A DNA stretch of 64,000 bases from Frankia alni ACN14a (GTDB taxonomy: Bacteria; Actinomycetota; Actinomycetes; Frankiales; Frankiaceae): the NCBI RefSeq assembly GCF_000058485.1, contig NC_008278.1, forward strand, positions 7,310,962 through 7,374,961. Reading direction: 5' to 3'. Positions 1 through 8,361 of this stretch are shown one piece after another (within the stretch, counting starts at the first letter, position 1; each line of letters starts with the position of its first letter). The notes below the pieces were generated by a model. It saw only the letters and a program-made list of their open reading frames with translations, had not been told where the DNA came from and did not search any database. The position numbers and the translations under genes were made by a program.

Positions 1-992
1 CGGACCAGGGTCGCCGTGAGGCCGAGCCGGCGGCGGGACTGGATGTCGGCGGTCATCCGGAAGACCGGCGCGGGCAGCAGGTGCACCTCGTCGTACACGA
101 TCAGCCCCCAGTCACGGGCGCCGAACAGGTCCAGATGCAGGTACTCGCCCTTGCGGCGTGCCGTCATCACCTGGTAGGTCGCGATGGTGACCGGGCGGAT
201 CTCCTTGCGCTCGCCGGAGTACTCGCCGATCTCGTCCTCGGTCAGCGAGGTGCGACGCAGCAGCTCGTGCCGCCACTGCCGACCGGCGACCGTGTTCGTG
301 ACCAGGATCAGCGTGGTCGCGCCGGCCTGGGCCATCGCCGCGGCGCCCACGATGGTCTTGCCCGCGCCCGAGGGCAGCACGACGACCCCCGAGCCGCCCT
401 CCCAGAAGCCCGCGACCGCGCCCTTCTGGTACTCGCGCAGCTCCCAGCCGTCCTGCCGGAGCTCGATCGCGTGCTTCTCACCGTCGACGTAGCCGGCCAG
501 GTCCTCGGCGGGCCAGCCGAGCTTGAGCAGCGCCTGCTTGAGCCGGCCGCGCTCGGACGGGTGCACGGCGATCGTGTCGTCGTCGAGGCGCGTGCCCAGC
601 ATCGGCGCGACCTTCTTCGCCCGCGCGACCTCGACGAGCACGGCCCGGTCGAGCGCCCGCAGCACCAGGCCGTGGACCGGATCGTTCTCCAGCCGTAGCC
701 GGCCGTAACGATCCATGGTGTCGGCGACGTCGACGAGCAGCGCGTGCGGGACCGCATACCGGGAGTGGCGGACGAGCGCGTCCACCACCTGCTCGGCATC
801 GTGCCCGGCGGCGCGGGCGTTCCACAGGGCCAGCGGGGTGACCCGGTAGGTGTGCACGTGCTCCGGGGACCGCTCCAGCTCGGCGAACGGCGCGATGGCC
901 GCGCGGGCCTCGGCCGCGCCGGGATGGTCGACCTCCAGGAGCAGGGTCTTGTCCGACTGAACGATCAACGGGCCGTCCGCCACCCTCACCAT
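1..992 (-). CDS. XPB/ERCC3-type DNA repair helicase (3' end cut by window edge)
   Basis: ATP-dependent superfamily 2 DNA helicase related to eukaryotic XPB, expected to unwind DNA in repair. Only the first 330 residues are present; the C-terminal helicase domain lies beyond the left edge. The start is ATG at 990-992, followed by the N-terminal stretch PLIVQSDKTLLLEVDHP typical of bacterial XPB. The Walker A motif reads LPSGAGKTIVGAA (about residues 205-217), and the DEVH box reads VYDEVHLLPAPVF, followed by LGLTATLVR (motif III region). The next gene, on the same strand and upstream, is the helicase-associated protein found beside XPB in actinomycetes (Mycobacterium Rv0861c/Rv0862c), which supports the call. 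The family is clear; a specific repair role is inferred from homologues. Confidence 0.93.
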   Translation of the reverse strand, partial: MVRVADGPLIVQSDKTLLLEVDHPGAAEARAAIAPFAELERSPEHVHTYRVTPLALWNARAAGHDAEQVVDALVRHSRYAVPHALLVDVADTMDRYGRLRLENDPVHGLVLRALDRAVLVEVARAKKVAPMLGTRLDDDTIAVHPSERGRLKQALLKLGWPAEDLAGYVDGEKHAIELRQDGWELREYQKGAVAGFWEGGSGVVVLPSGAGKTIVGAAAMAQAGATTLILVTNTVAGRQWRHELLRRTSLTEDEIGEYSGERKEIRPVTIATYQVMTARRKGEYLHLDLFGARDWGLIVYDEVHLLPAPVFRMTADIQSRRRLGLTATLV

Positions 993-1126
993 CCTCCAGG
1001 TCCGCCGTAGGGCACAGGCCCACGCCGGGCAGGTCCCGACGGGCACGCCACCGTGCTGGCGACGTCCTTCGACGGTACAGGCGCCCACCGACAGGTTGTC
1101 GACCCCGCCCCACCGCGGCCCACGGC

Positions 1127-3688
1127 TCAGCTCGGGTCGGCCGCGTCCGGCGTGGCCGCCGTCCAGTCCGCCGGCGTCGCGGCGCCACCGGCACCGAACC
1201 CCTCGTCGATGTCGGCGACCCCGGTCACCCGGTGCAGGGCGAAACGGCGCGGGCCCGCGCTGAGCTCGTCCCAGGCTGTCAGCCAGCCGCCGTCCACCGC
1301 GGTCGGCCGCACGATCCGGTCACTGGGCGTGCCCTGCTGGTCGACGTACCCGAGCAGGACCCGACGCCGGTCCCGGACGGCGCCCTGCAACATCACCAGG
1401 ATCAGCGGGGCGGAGCGGGTGAGTCCGATCTCGGCGCCGGCGACGCCACCGGCCGCCCGCAGCGCCCGCGCGCTGTCGTCACCGCGGCGGACCAGCCGCA
1501 GCACGTCGCGCGCCTGCGCGAGCCGCCCGTCGGCGACGTCGACCGGCGCCGGGCGCGGCCTGGCCGGGGTCCGGTGGGCGGCCGGCCGGCTGAGCACCAC
1601 CCTGCCGTCGGGAGCCTCGGCGACCGGCGCGTAGCCCGCGGCGCGCAGGCCGGCCAGCAACTCGCCCGTCGGCAGCGACGAGATGACGATGGTCGGCGCG
1701 ATCCGACGCAGCCCCAGCGCCTGCGTGCGACGGCTCGCGACCACCTCGGCGAGCAGCGCGGTGTCGTCGCAGCGCAGGTAGCTCGACGCCGGACCGGCGC
1801 GCAGCCGGCCGTGCCGGCGGGCGGTGTCGTCGATCAGGTAGGTCAGTCCCTGGGGAACGCCGGTGCGGCCCAGGCGACCGAGCGCGGCGTGGATGTCCTC
1901 GGCGACCAGCCCCGAGTCGAACCCCCGACGCAGCGACTCCTCCGAGAAGCGGTAGACGGTCGCGGCCCCGGACGACTCGACGTCCGCCATCCGCGCGAGC
2001 TGCGCGGCCACCCGGGGAACCAGCGGGCCGGGGGCGACCGCGGTCAGGTCCGCCTGCAGCAGCAGCTCCTCGACCGGTTCGGGCAGCAGCGGCGCCAGCG
2101 CGTCGGCGAGCCGGGCGCACAGCGCCGCGTCCCCACCGGCCGGCCGGCTCGGCAGGCCGACGACCCGCGCCGGGTCGGCGCTCTCCTCGTCGAGCTGCGC
2201 GGCCAGCAGGCGCCCGACGGCGCTGGGTGCGCCCCGCCCGGTCAGACCGAGCAGCTCCGCCTCCGCGAGCGTGCCGTCGATCATGCCGGCCAGCAGCGTG
2301 CCGGCCCGCCGCGGCGCCCGCCAGGTCAGCAGGGCGCGCAGCGACTCGCCGGTCGGTGCCACCCCGGCCGGCGCCGCCGCGAGTGCGCGCAGCACCTGGG
2401 CCCGCAGATCCGGCGCGTTGGAACGGCGGACCTCCAACGACAACGCGGCGATCTGGCGGCCCCGCTCGTCGCGCTCGCCCACCAGCCAGGCGGCGCTCGG
2501 TGACCGCAGCCAGCCCTCGACGAGCACCGCCCACCGCGCCGCGACCAGGTCGGTGCCCCAGCGGTCGTAGGCGGCGGTGGGCACGTACTGGACGTCAACG
2601 CCGGCGGTGGCGTCGACGAGTCCGGCGGCCGCCGCGAGCTCCACGACGAAGGCGGCGGTCCGCTCGTCGGTGTCGAGCAGCTTGGCGGTCGCGCGCAGGT
2701 CGCGCACGCTCAGGCCGCCGGTGCGCAGCGGCGTCACGGGCGTCGTGCCCCACGCCTCAAGCAGCGTGGTGACCCAGCGCACGACGGTGTCCGCGGCGAG
2801 CGCGGCCGCGGCGTCGGCGGCCGAGGCGCCGACAGCGCCGCCGGTCAGCTCGGGCGGATGCGGATGCAGCCGGCCGGCCGGCTCGTCGCCGCGCACCGCG
2901 AGGCCCACCTCCCGGGGCAGCTCGACGGTGTCGTCGTCGATCCCGACCAGCAGACCCCGGGCGAGCAGCTCCTCCACCGGGCTGCGGGCGGTGGCGACGG
3001 TGAGCAGCCGACCCGCCTCGGTGGTGGTGCCGAGCGCGGGCCCGGCCGCCAGCCGGAGCAGGAGCTGGTGGGCCCGTTCGGAACATCCGTCGAGCCAGCC
3101 GCGGACCCGGCTCGGTTCGGCGAACAGGTCGGCGATGGCGTCGACGAGGTCGGCTCGCACGGTGAACCTGCCCCCGGACTCCGTCGGATCCGTCGCGGCC
3201 GGGATCAGGTCCAGGGCGCCCGCGATCCTGGCGAGCTGGGTGTGCCGGTAGACCGACAGGCACTCCCGCACCGGTCGGCCGAGCCCGAGCGGCCGCGCCC
3301 CCACGAGGTCGACGACCATGCCGACGACCCGGAGTGCGCCGTCGTCACCCCAGAGCAGACCCAGCTCACGCAGCCGGCGCACCACCCCGGCGACCTCGTC
3401 GTGCCCGCAGAACGCGGTGAGCTCGGCGAGCGGCACCGGGGAGGGCAGGACGGTCAACGCCTCCAGCACCTCGCAGGCGAAGGTGTCGAGGCGTTCCAGG
3501 GCACGCGCGACGCTCACCCGGATCTCCAGCCGGGCGGCCAGGACGTCGAAGTCGGGGGGCGGTGGCGTCGCGAGATCGGGCCGCAGCAGGAAAAGCCGGA
3601 TGATCGCCTCGTCGGGCAGCGCGCGCAACCAGCCCACGAGCGTCGTGGACTCGTCTGGCGCGCGATCGGCCGGCATCGACACCATCAT
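1127..3688 (-). CDS. Helicase-associated (XPB/Ssl2-like N-terminal domain) protein
   Basis: Protein of 853 residues resembling the large conserved actinobacterial partner encoded next to XPB helicase (helicase XPB/Ssl2-like domain, as in Rv0862c). It has no Walker A motif, so it is probably a DNA-binding or helicase-regulating partner rather than an enzyme. The N-terminus (MMVSMPADRAPDESTT) offers several ATGs; the first is used. Residues about 15-130 contain the conserved LVGWLRALPDEAIIRLFLLRPDL region, and a second conserved block (TVIISSLPTGELLAGLR) lies near residue 670. The C-terminus (VLLGYVDQQGTPSDRIVRP) resembles a WYL-like beta fold; that part is a weaker reading. It lies 135 bp upstream of the helicase in the same direction and is probably co-transcribed. 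Confidence 0.85.
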   Translation of the reverse strand: MMVSMPADRAPDESTTLVGWLRALPDEAIIRLFLLRPDLATPPPPDFDVLAARLEIRVSVARALERLDTFACEVLEALTVLPSPVPLAELTAFCGHDEVAGVVRRLRELGLLWGDDGALRVVGMVVDLVGARPLGLGRPVRECLSVYRHTQLARIAGALDLIPAATDPTESGGRFTVRADLVDAIADLFAEPSRVRGWLDGCSERAHQLLLRLAAGPALGTTTEAGRLLTVATARSPVEELLARGLLVGIDDDTVELPREVGLAVRGDEPAGRLHPHPPELTGGAVGASAADAAAALAADTVVRWVTTLLEAWGTTPVTPLRTGGLSVRDLRATAKLLDTDERTAAFVVELAAAAGLVDATAGVDVQYVPTAAYDRWGTDLVAARWAVLVEGWLRSPSAAWLVGERDERGRQIAALSLEVRRSNAPDLRAQVLRALAAAPAGVAPTGESLRALLTWRAPRRAGTLLAGMIDGTLAEAELLGLTGRGAPSAVGRLLAAQLDEESADPARVVGLPSRPAGGDAALCARLADALAPLLPEPVEELLLQADLTAVAPGPLVPRVAAQLARMADVESSGAATVYRFSEESLRRGFDSGLVAEDIHAALGRLGRTGVPQGLTYLIDDTARRHGRLRAGPASSYLRCDDTALLAEVVASRRTQALGLRRIAPTIVISSLPTGELLAGLRAAGYAPVAEAPDGRVVLSRPAAHRTPARPRPAPVDVADGRLAQARDVLRLVRRGDDSARALRAAGGVAGAEIGLTRSAPLILVMLQGAVRDRRRVLLGYVDQQGTPSDRIVRPTAVDGGWLTAWDELSAGPRRFALHRVTGVADIDEGFGAGGAATPADWTAATPDAADPS

Positions 3689-3730
3689 GACGGTAGCTGG
3701 CCCGGCGGCGGCCGGACACAGCGCCGCGAC

Positions 3731-4300
3731 CTACCCCGAACGCGCCGCGTCACCCGTCCGCAGGACGGAGTCGCAACCCCGGCGGACGCCGCCGTCACGG
3801 CGGACCGGCGGCGCCCCGGCGACCTGAAGGTCCGCGCGCCGCATGGTCGGGCCGCCACCGCCGCCCGCCCCGAGTCCGAGCCGGGCCGTGCCGACCTGGT
3901 CCAGCACCCAGCCGCAGCAGGTGTCCCAGCGCAGCACGGCGATCGCCGGATCGGTGCCACCCGGGGTGCGCAGGACGGCGAACGCCCAGTCCGGCGCGCC
4001 GGTCGAGGTACGGATGCCGGTGATGCGCAGGTCCGCCGCGACCGTGGCGACCAGCGGGCTGTCGAGCACGGCGGCGGCGATCGCGGCGGCCTCGGCCTCG
4101 GTCGCCGGGCGACCGGGGCCGTCGGAGACGTCGGCCGTGGTGGCCCCCGTCCCCGTGAGACCCGGCGCCGTCCAGTCCCGCTGCGGCACCCCGCGACCGG
4201 CGTCGCCAGCCAGCGGGACCGCAGGGGCTACTGCGAGTCTCGGACGCACGTGGCCTCCTTGGATGCCTTGGCAGGCCAGGGCACGCATTCGGTCGAACAT
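3731..4300 (-). CDS. Hypothetical protein, start uncertain
   Basis: I do not recognise this protein. The credible part covers about 190 residues from ATG 4298-4300 (MFDRMRALACQG); a second ATG lies at 4286-4288. The frame stays open up to 4486, but that extension crosses AT-richer, promoter-like sequence and has atypical composition, so I do not include it. The central block DWAFAVLRTPGGTDPAIAV, followed by LRWDTCCGWVLDQVGTARLG, looks like a folded, conserved domain. The tail after residue 150 is Gly/Arg-rich. There is no signal peptide or membrane segment. It lies 42 bp upstream of the helicase-associated gene on the same strand. Confidence 0.5.
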   Translation of the reverse strand: MFDRMRALACQGIQGGHVRPRLAVAPAVPLAGDAGRGVPQRDWTAPGLTGTGATTADVSDGPGRPATEAEAAAIAAAVLDSPLVATVAADLRITGIRTSTGAPDWAFAVLRTPGGTDPAIAVLRWDTCCGWVLDQVGTARLGLGAGGGGGPTMRRADLQVAGAPPVRRDGGVRRGCDSVLRTGDAARSG

Positions 4301-4658
4301 CGGCGACCAGGCTGCCCGGCGGTTGCGGGCGCTCACGAGACGAGGCCGACGGAATGCGACAGACCTACCAATACCGATTGGACACGCCGAGGACCGCCGA
4401 ACGCAAGGGGATTCGGCAAACTGGGACGCATCAATTTCGGCCGGGTCCGCTTCCCCCTCCTCGGGGGCGGGGAACGTCACACGCAACCTAGATCGCAGGT
4501 TACCCGAACATTGACTTGATCACACGCAAGGGCGACCATAAAGCGACAAGCTCGACAACGGCGACAACAATGCCCCTCCACCTGACAAACCGGTAACTAT
4601 GTCACCGCCTGCGACGGCATTCCCACCCGGACCACCAAAACGGCCACCTGTCGGGCCC
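4301..4658. other. Intergenic region, AT-richer
   Basis: This 358-bp gap lies between two minus-strand genes. Composition falls visibly from the local GC level between about 4350 and 4600 (for example caccgaccgccgaacg gives way to ataaagcgacaagc). This fits promoter and leader DNA for the 4300 gene. No RNA gene or clear hairpin was seen. Confidence 0.4.
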
Positions 4659-6377
4659 TCAGCGCAGCGCGTCGACCCGATCGACGAGGAACGTCAGGTG
4701 GTTTGCGCGGCCCCAGTCCGCGATCCGCGAGATCGTTCCGGCGTCCCCGGGCAACGCCAGCGTCCGGCCGAGCGACACCCCGACGACAAGCGCCACCAGC
4801 ACGAGCACGGCCTGCAGCAGGCCGGGCCGACGGCGCCCGCCCGGGCGAGCGCCAGGCCCGCCGACCGGTCCGCCCGTCCGGGCACGTCCGTAGCCGCGTT
4901 CGCGCGCACCCCGGCGGTCGTGTGAGTCGTCGCGGTCGTGCGGGTCGTCACGGTCGTACGGGTCGCGGTCGTACGAGTCGTCACGGTCGTACGGGTCCGG
5001 CGGCGGGCGCCCCTCCTCGGGCGGGCGGTCGAATCGCCCGCGAGGTCGGTCGTCTCGGCGCACGGCCGTGCCCCCGGTGGGCCCGCCGGCCTGCGGCGAT
5101 CGCCCGGAGGTCCGGGCCCGCCGGTCATCCGGGAGGCGGTGACCCGCCCCCAGTCGCTCGGCGCCGGCGGGTGGCCGCGTCCCGTCCCGGGTCGCCCCGC
5201 GGGGCTGCCAGCCCTCGCGGACGGCGGGCTGATAGCCGGTGAAGCTGACTTCGTCCAGCGCCGAGCCGCCGTCCGGACTCCGTCCGCGGGGGCCGGCCGG
5301 CCCCGGTTCACCGACCGGGACCGCCCGCTGCACGCCGGTGAAGCTGACCCGGTCGAGCAGGCTGGGCGCGGCGGGCAGATCGCTGGTCGGGCCGGCGGCG
5401 GGGCGCGGCTCGGGCTGACGGAGCTCCCGGTCCCGGTGGCGAGGATCCCGATCGCGGGGATCGCCGTGGCGAAGATCCGGATCGCGGCGATCGCCGTGGC
5501 GGGGATCGCCGTGGCGGGAGTCTGGGTGACGAGCGTCCGGACGGCGAGGGTCCGGACGGCGAGCGTCCGGCGCCCCGGGGACGGGGGCGACCGTGGCCTG
5601 CCGACGCTGGTCGGGAAAGCGCCGGCCGCCCGGCGGATCGACCGCGGGAAAGTCGCTACGGCCCGGCGGATCGGCGTCCCGGAATCCCCGCCAGGCCGGC
5701 GGGGCATCATCCCGAAAGCCGGTCGGCGGCGGCGCCGGTTCGCCGCCGAACTCCGCGTACGCCGGCCGTCGCCGAATTCCGGCGAGGTCCGATCGGTCGA
5801 ACCGGTCGGACCGATCGGACCGGTTCGACCGATCGGACGGATCAGCCAGCGGATCACCGCCCGGAGTGCGGTCGGCGGGATCGGGACGCCACGGGCCCGG
5901 CGGCGGTACCTCCGCGGGATCGAACGGCACCACCTCGGCCCCGCCGGCCGTGGGATTGCCGAAGGCCACAGCTCGAAACGTCTGGCGGGCCCGGCCCTGC
6001 GGCGCTCGCCCGGAGGGTGGAGGGACGGCCGGGGGCACGTCGGCGGACCGAGTCGGCAGGCCACCGTCCGGGGGCTGCGCGGTCATCATGTCCGCCGGGT
6101 CGAACCCGGTCACGGCCGCGATGCGCTCGGCCCGGGGCTCGGGGCGCCTGGTGGGGCCGGTCTGCAGGGTGCCGAAGGCGACGATCCGGCCGCCCCCGGT
6201 CTGCTCCAGCCCGGGTGGGTCCGCGTACCGAGCCGGCTCCGGAGGCGGGAGAGGGGGCGGGGCCGGGAGAGGGGGCGGGGCGCGTCGGCCGGCGTCGGAC
6301 GGGTAGCCCCGCGCACCATCGCGGCTCCGGCCCTCAGCGACCACCACCCGCACCTTCCCGCCTTCGCGTCCTGCCAC
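4659..6377 (-). CDS. Disordered Pro/Arg/Asp-rich protein with one C-terminal membrane segment
   Basis: Unrecognised protein of 572 residues. Roughly residues 20-505 are low-complexity and predicted disordered, rich in Pro, Arg, Asp and Gly. They include runs of DR/DPR repeats (for example HGDPRHGDRRDPDLRHGDPR and DSYDRDPYDRDDPHDRDD) and an NRSDRSDRFDRSD stretch encoded by a perfect DNA inverted repeat. Two short similar motifs, SLLDRVSFTGVQRAV and ALDEVSFTGYQPAV, look like a duplicated linear motif. A basic stretch precedes one membrane segment (LLQAVLVLVALVVGVSLG, about residues 520-538). A short tail (ISRIADWGRANHLTFLVDRV) follows and would sit outside the cell if the disordered part is cytoplasmic. 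The start is ATG 6375-6377. No neighbour indicates a function. Confidence 0.7.
   Translation of the reverse strand: MAGREGGKVRVVVAEGRSRDGARGYPSDAGRRAPPPLPAPPPLPPPEPARYADPPGLEQTGGGRIVAFGTLQTGPTRRPEPRAERIAAVTGFDPADMMTAQPPDGGLPTRSADVPPAVPPPSGRAPQGRARQTFRAVAFGNPTAGGAEVVPFDPAEVPPPGPWRPDPADRTPGGDPLADPSDRSNRSDRSDRFDRSDLAGIRRRPAYAEFGGEPAPPPTGFRDDAPPAWRGFRDADPPGRSDFPAVDPPGGRRFPDQRRQATVAPVPGAPDARRPDPRRPDARHPDSRHGDPRHGDRRDPDLRHGDPRDRDPRHRDRELRQPEPRPAAGPTSDLPAAPSLLDRVSFTGVQRAVPVGEPGPAGPRGRSPDGGSALDEVSFTGYQPAVREGWQPRGATRDGTRPPAGAERLGAGHRLPDDRRARTSGRSPQAGGPTGGTAVRRDDRPRGRFDRPPEEGRPPPDPYDRDDSYDRDPYDRDDPHDRDDSHDRRGARERGYGRARTGGPVGGPGARPGGRRRPGLLQAVLVLVALVVGVSLGRTLALPGDAGTISRIADWGRANHLTFLVDRVDALR
5440..5570. 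repeat. Degenerate tandem repeats encoding DPR/HGD units
   Basis: Short units of 15-18 bp built on gatcgccgtggcg and gtccggacggcga recur in frame with the minus-strand gene, giving repeated RHGDPRH- and RRPDAR-type peptide units. A similar degenerate array around 4930-5000 encodes DRDD(S/P)(Y/H) units. They probably expand and contract by slippage or unequal recombination. Confidence 0.7.
5787..5838. repeat. Perfect 21-bp inverted repeat inside a coding sequence
   Basis: The left arm (5787-5807) and right arm (5818-5838) are exact reverse complements separated by a 10-nt loop (ggaccgatcg). The arms are built from overlapping GATCGG, GGTCGAACCGG and similar elements. The repeat lies in the disordered region of the 572-residue protein, where it encodes the NRSDRSDRFDRSD stretch. 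The mRNA could fold into a very stable hairpin and the DNA could extrude a cruciform. Confidence 0.9.
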
Positions 6378-6801
6378 CGCGACATCGGCCGATCAGCAAA
6401 ATTCTTGCCAATCACCACAAGGTGGTCTTAACACGGACAACCCTGGCACCGATCGGGGTCACATGCGGCGATTCACCTCAGAGTAGCTCCGGTGTCGAGC
6501 TGCCCAACAACCAGCTCGGCGGTCATGACCAGCCCCGATCCGCCCACCGCGGGCACCGGGAGACGGCAGGCTCGTTCGGGCCAGCACAGTCGTACCCCGG
6601 CAGGTCGGGACGCCGGGCGGCGGGTCGGGCCCGCCCGCACCAGGCGCGGGAGTCCGACCGGGGCGGCGCCGATTCCCGTGCCGCCCCGGCACAGTAGTTG
6701 CGGTACGTCCTGCATGGTCTGACGCGGCGAACCGTGCACACCGCGCCGCAGCCCAAGCCACGCAGGCCGGCACCGAACACCGGAGTCGGTGAGCGGCTGC
6801 G
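6378..6801. other. Intergenic region
   Basis: A 424-bp stretch between the start of the 572-residue gene and the stop of the DUF3180 gene, both on the minus strand. An AT-richer part at about 6395-6490 (agcaaaattcttgccaatca) probably holds the promoter of the 572-residue gene. I see no credible coding sequence or RNA gene in the rest. Confidence 0.4.
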
Positions 6802-7239
6802 CTACTGCTTCTTGACCCGGCACACTCGTTCCAGGACCAGCCCGCCGACGACGAGCACGACGGCGGCGGCCAGGCCGAGCCCCGCGCTGATCGCGTCGCC
6901 GCCCGCGGTCGGGAACTCGTCCGTCCGCGGCGTGGTGTACGCGAGCGCGCCCGCCCAGGCCCCCGCGAGCGCCGCTCCCACGACCGAGCTGGCCTTCGCC
7001 AGGGCCGCCAGGCGGGCAACGGTGAGCGGCAGGATCGGCCGGGTGCCCGGCCGGCCCTCCAACCGGTGCCGGGTCTGGGCGGCGACCTGAAGCTCGATGA
7101 CCCCGATGACCAGCACCGACAGCGACGCCGTGCGGGGCAGCGTGGGAATGGACCGGTAAGCCCACCACAGCAGCAGGTAGCCGAGGATCCCGAACACGAC
7201 CGCGGCCAGTGCGAGATCGCGCGGTCGGGTGGGTCTCAC
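6802..7239 (-). CDS. DUF3180 family membrane protein
   Basis: Protein of 145 residues with four hydrophobic segments (ALAAVVFGILGYLLLWWAY; ASLSVLVIGVIELQVAAQ; SSVVGAALAGAWAGALAYT; AISAGLGLAAAVVLVVGGLVL). This layout and the position directly after folK are characteristic of the actinobacterial DUF3180 family, whose function is unknown. The GTG start (7237-7239) overlaps the folK stop as GTGA, which indicates translational coupling. The product ends in a basic RVCRVKKQ tail. The frame remains open further upstream, inside folK, but that part reads as antisense-type arginine-rich sequence, so the GTG start is preferred. Confidence 0.85.
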   Translation of the reverse strand: MRPTRPRDLALAAVVFGILGYLLLWWAYRSIPTLPRTASLSVLVIGVIELQVAAQTRHRLEGRPGTRPILPLTVARLAALAKASSVVGAALAGAWAGALAYTTPRTDEFPTAGGDAISAGLGLAAAVVLVVGGLVLERVCRVKKQ

Positions 7240-7868
7240 GCCGACGCACCGCCTGCACCGAGCTCCCCGGCCGAGGTGGACGTCCTGGCGGTGCCGGACG
7301 GATCGGGGCCGGACGGATCGGGGCCGGACGGATCGGGGCCGAGCCGGCCGGAGGCCCGCCGCAGGCCGGCGAGCTCCCCGGCGCTCGCCATCCTGGCGAC
7401 CAGGTCCGCGACCCGGCCGTGATCCGGCAGGGTCGCCTCGGGGTCGACGTCCAGCCAGGGAACGCAGACGAAGGCCCGCAGGTGCGCCCGCGGGTGCGGG
7501 ATGATGATCTCTGGGTCGTCGCTGTGCAGCGTGCCGAGGGCGATCACGTCCACGTCGAGCGTGCGCGGCCCCCACCGCAGGGTCCGCGTCCGCCGCGCCC
7601 GCTCCTCGACGGCACGCACGGCAGCCAGCAGCTCCCGCGGTGGCGCCGGCGCCGTCAGCACGACCGCGTTGAGGTAGTCGTCCTGCTCGGGACCGCCCAC
7701 GGGGTCGGTCTCGTACACCGACGAGCATGCCCTCACGCCGAGGAGCTCGTCGAGCTGGCGCACGGCGGCCCGCAGCAGCGCCCAGCGGTCACCCAGGTTC
7801 GAGCCGAGCGCCAGCACCGCGTGGGCGGCCTCGGCCATCGGGTCAGCGGCCATCGGGTCAGCGGCCAT
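7236..7868 (-). CDS. folK: 2-amino-4-hydroxy-6-hydroxymethyldihydropteridine pyrophosphokinase
   Basis: HPPK transfers pyrophosphate from ATP to 6-hydroxymethyl-7,8-dihydropterin, the step before dihydropteroate synthase. Family signatures include VLALGSNLGDRW near the N-terminus, SSVYETDPVGGPEQDDYLNA, and the catalytic block LRWGPRTLDVDVIALG with the Mg-binding DxD, followed by IIIPHPRAHLRAFV. The N-terminus carries a repeated MAADP unit with three in-frame ATGs (7868, 7853, 7838). The third gives the most family-like start, while the first overlaps the folB stop by 11 bp. The C-terminus has an extra tail with three GPDPS units encoded by a 15-bp tandem repeat at about 7295-7345. It lies in an overlapping folP-folB-folK run. 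Confidence 0.93.
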   Translation of the reverse strand: MAADPMAADPMAEAAHAVLALGSNLGDRWALLRAAVRQLDELLGVRACSSVYETDPVGGPEQDDYLNAVVLTAPAPPRELLAAVRAVEERARRTRTLRWGPRTLDVDVIALGTLHSDDPEIIIPHPRAHLRAFVCVPWLDVDPEATLPDHGRVADLVARMASAGELAGLRRASGRLGPDPSGPDPSGPDPSGTARTSTSAGELGAGGASA

Positions 7869-8361
7869 CGGGGGCGGGGCCGATCGGAGGCGGCGGGACC
7901 GGGGGTCGGGCCCGGGTCACGGTGACGGCGACATCCCTGAAGGGGAGCGGGATCGGCGCAGCCGGCTTGTGCACGGTCACCTCGGCGCGCACCACCCGGT
8001 CAGCGCGCAGGCAGGCGGCGACGAGACGCAGGGCCAGGGTCTCGATCAGATCCACCGGCGGCCCGCCGACGATCTCGGCGAGCGTCTCGGCGAGCTCGCC
8101 GTAGTGGACGGTGCGGGTGACGTCGTCGTCGCGCGCCGCCGCGGAGACGTCCAGCCAGACGACGGCGTCGATGACGAACTCCTGGCCGAGTTCCCGTTCG
8201 GCGGCCAGCACCCCGTGGTGGCCGCGGACCCGCAACCCGGTCAGGGTGATCCGGTCCAGCGGCACGTCGCCAGGCCCGGCCCCGACCAACTCCGACCGAC
8301 CCGCCTCCGACCGGCCCGCCTCCGACCGACCCGGCTCCGAGCCGTCCGTCACCGGGCTCAC
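7858..8361 (-). CDS. folB: Dihydroneopterin aldolase
   Basis: Converts 7,8-dihydroneopterin to 6-hydroxymethyl-7,8-dihydropterin in folate synthesis. The conserved body starts at DRITLTGLRVRGHHGVLAAE and continues through QEFVIDAVVWLD and VHYGELAETLAEIV to a C-terminal VTVHKPAAPIPLPFRDVAV. The conserved Glu of ERELGQEF and the Lys of HKP fit the active site. The start is taken as the GTG pair at 8359-8364, overlapping the folP stop (GTGGTGA), so it is translationally coupled. The N-terminal 40 residues are an extra linker with repeated SEAGR units encoded by a 15-bp tandem repeat (about 8295-8340). About 167 residues against roughly 120 usual for the family; the excess is this linker and a proline-rich tail. 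Confidence 0.92.
   Translation of the reverse strand: MSPVTDGSEPGRSEAGRSEAGRSELVGAGPGDVPLDRITLTGLRVRGHHGVLAAERELGQEFVIDAVVWLDVSAAARDDDVTRTVHYGELAETLAEIVGGPPVDLIETLALRLVAACLRADRVVRAEVTVHKPAAPIPLPFRDVAVTVTRARPPVPPPPIGPAPDGR

Noticed and set aside
2858-4519. 553-codon plus-strand frame opposite the helicase-associated gene
   Set aside because: Low-complexity Arg/Gly/Asp sequence, no motif, fully antisense to a conserved gene.
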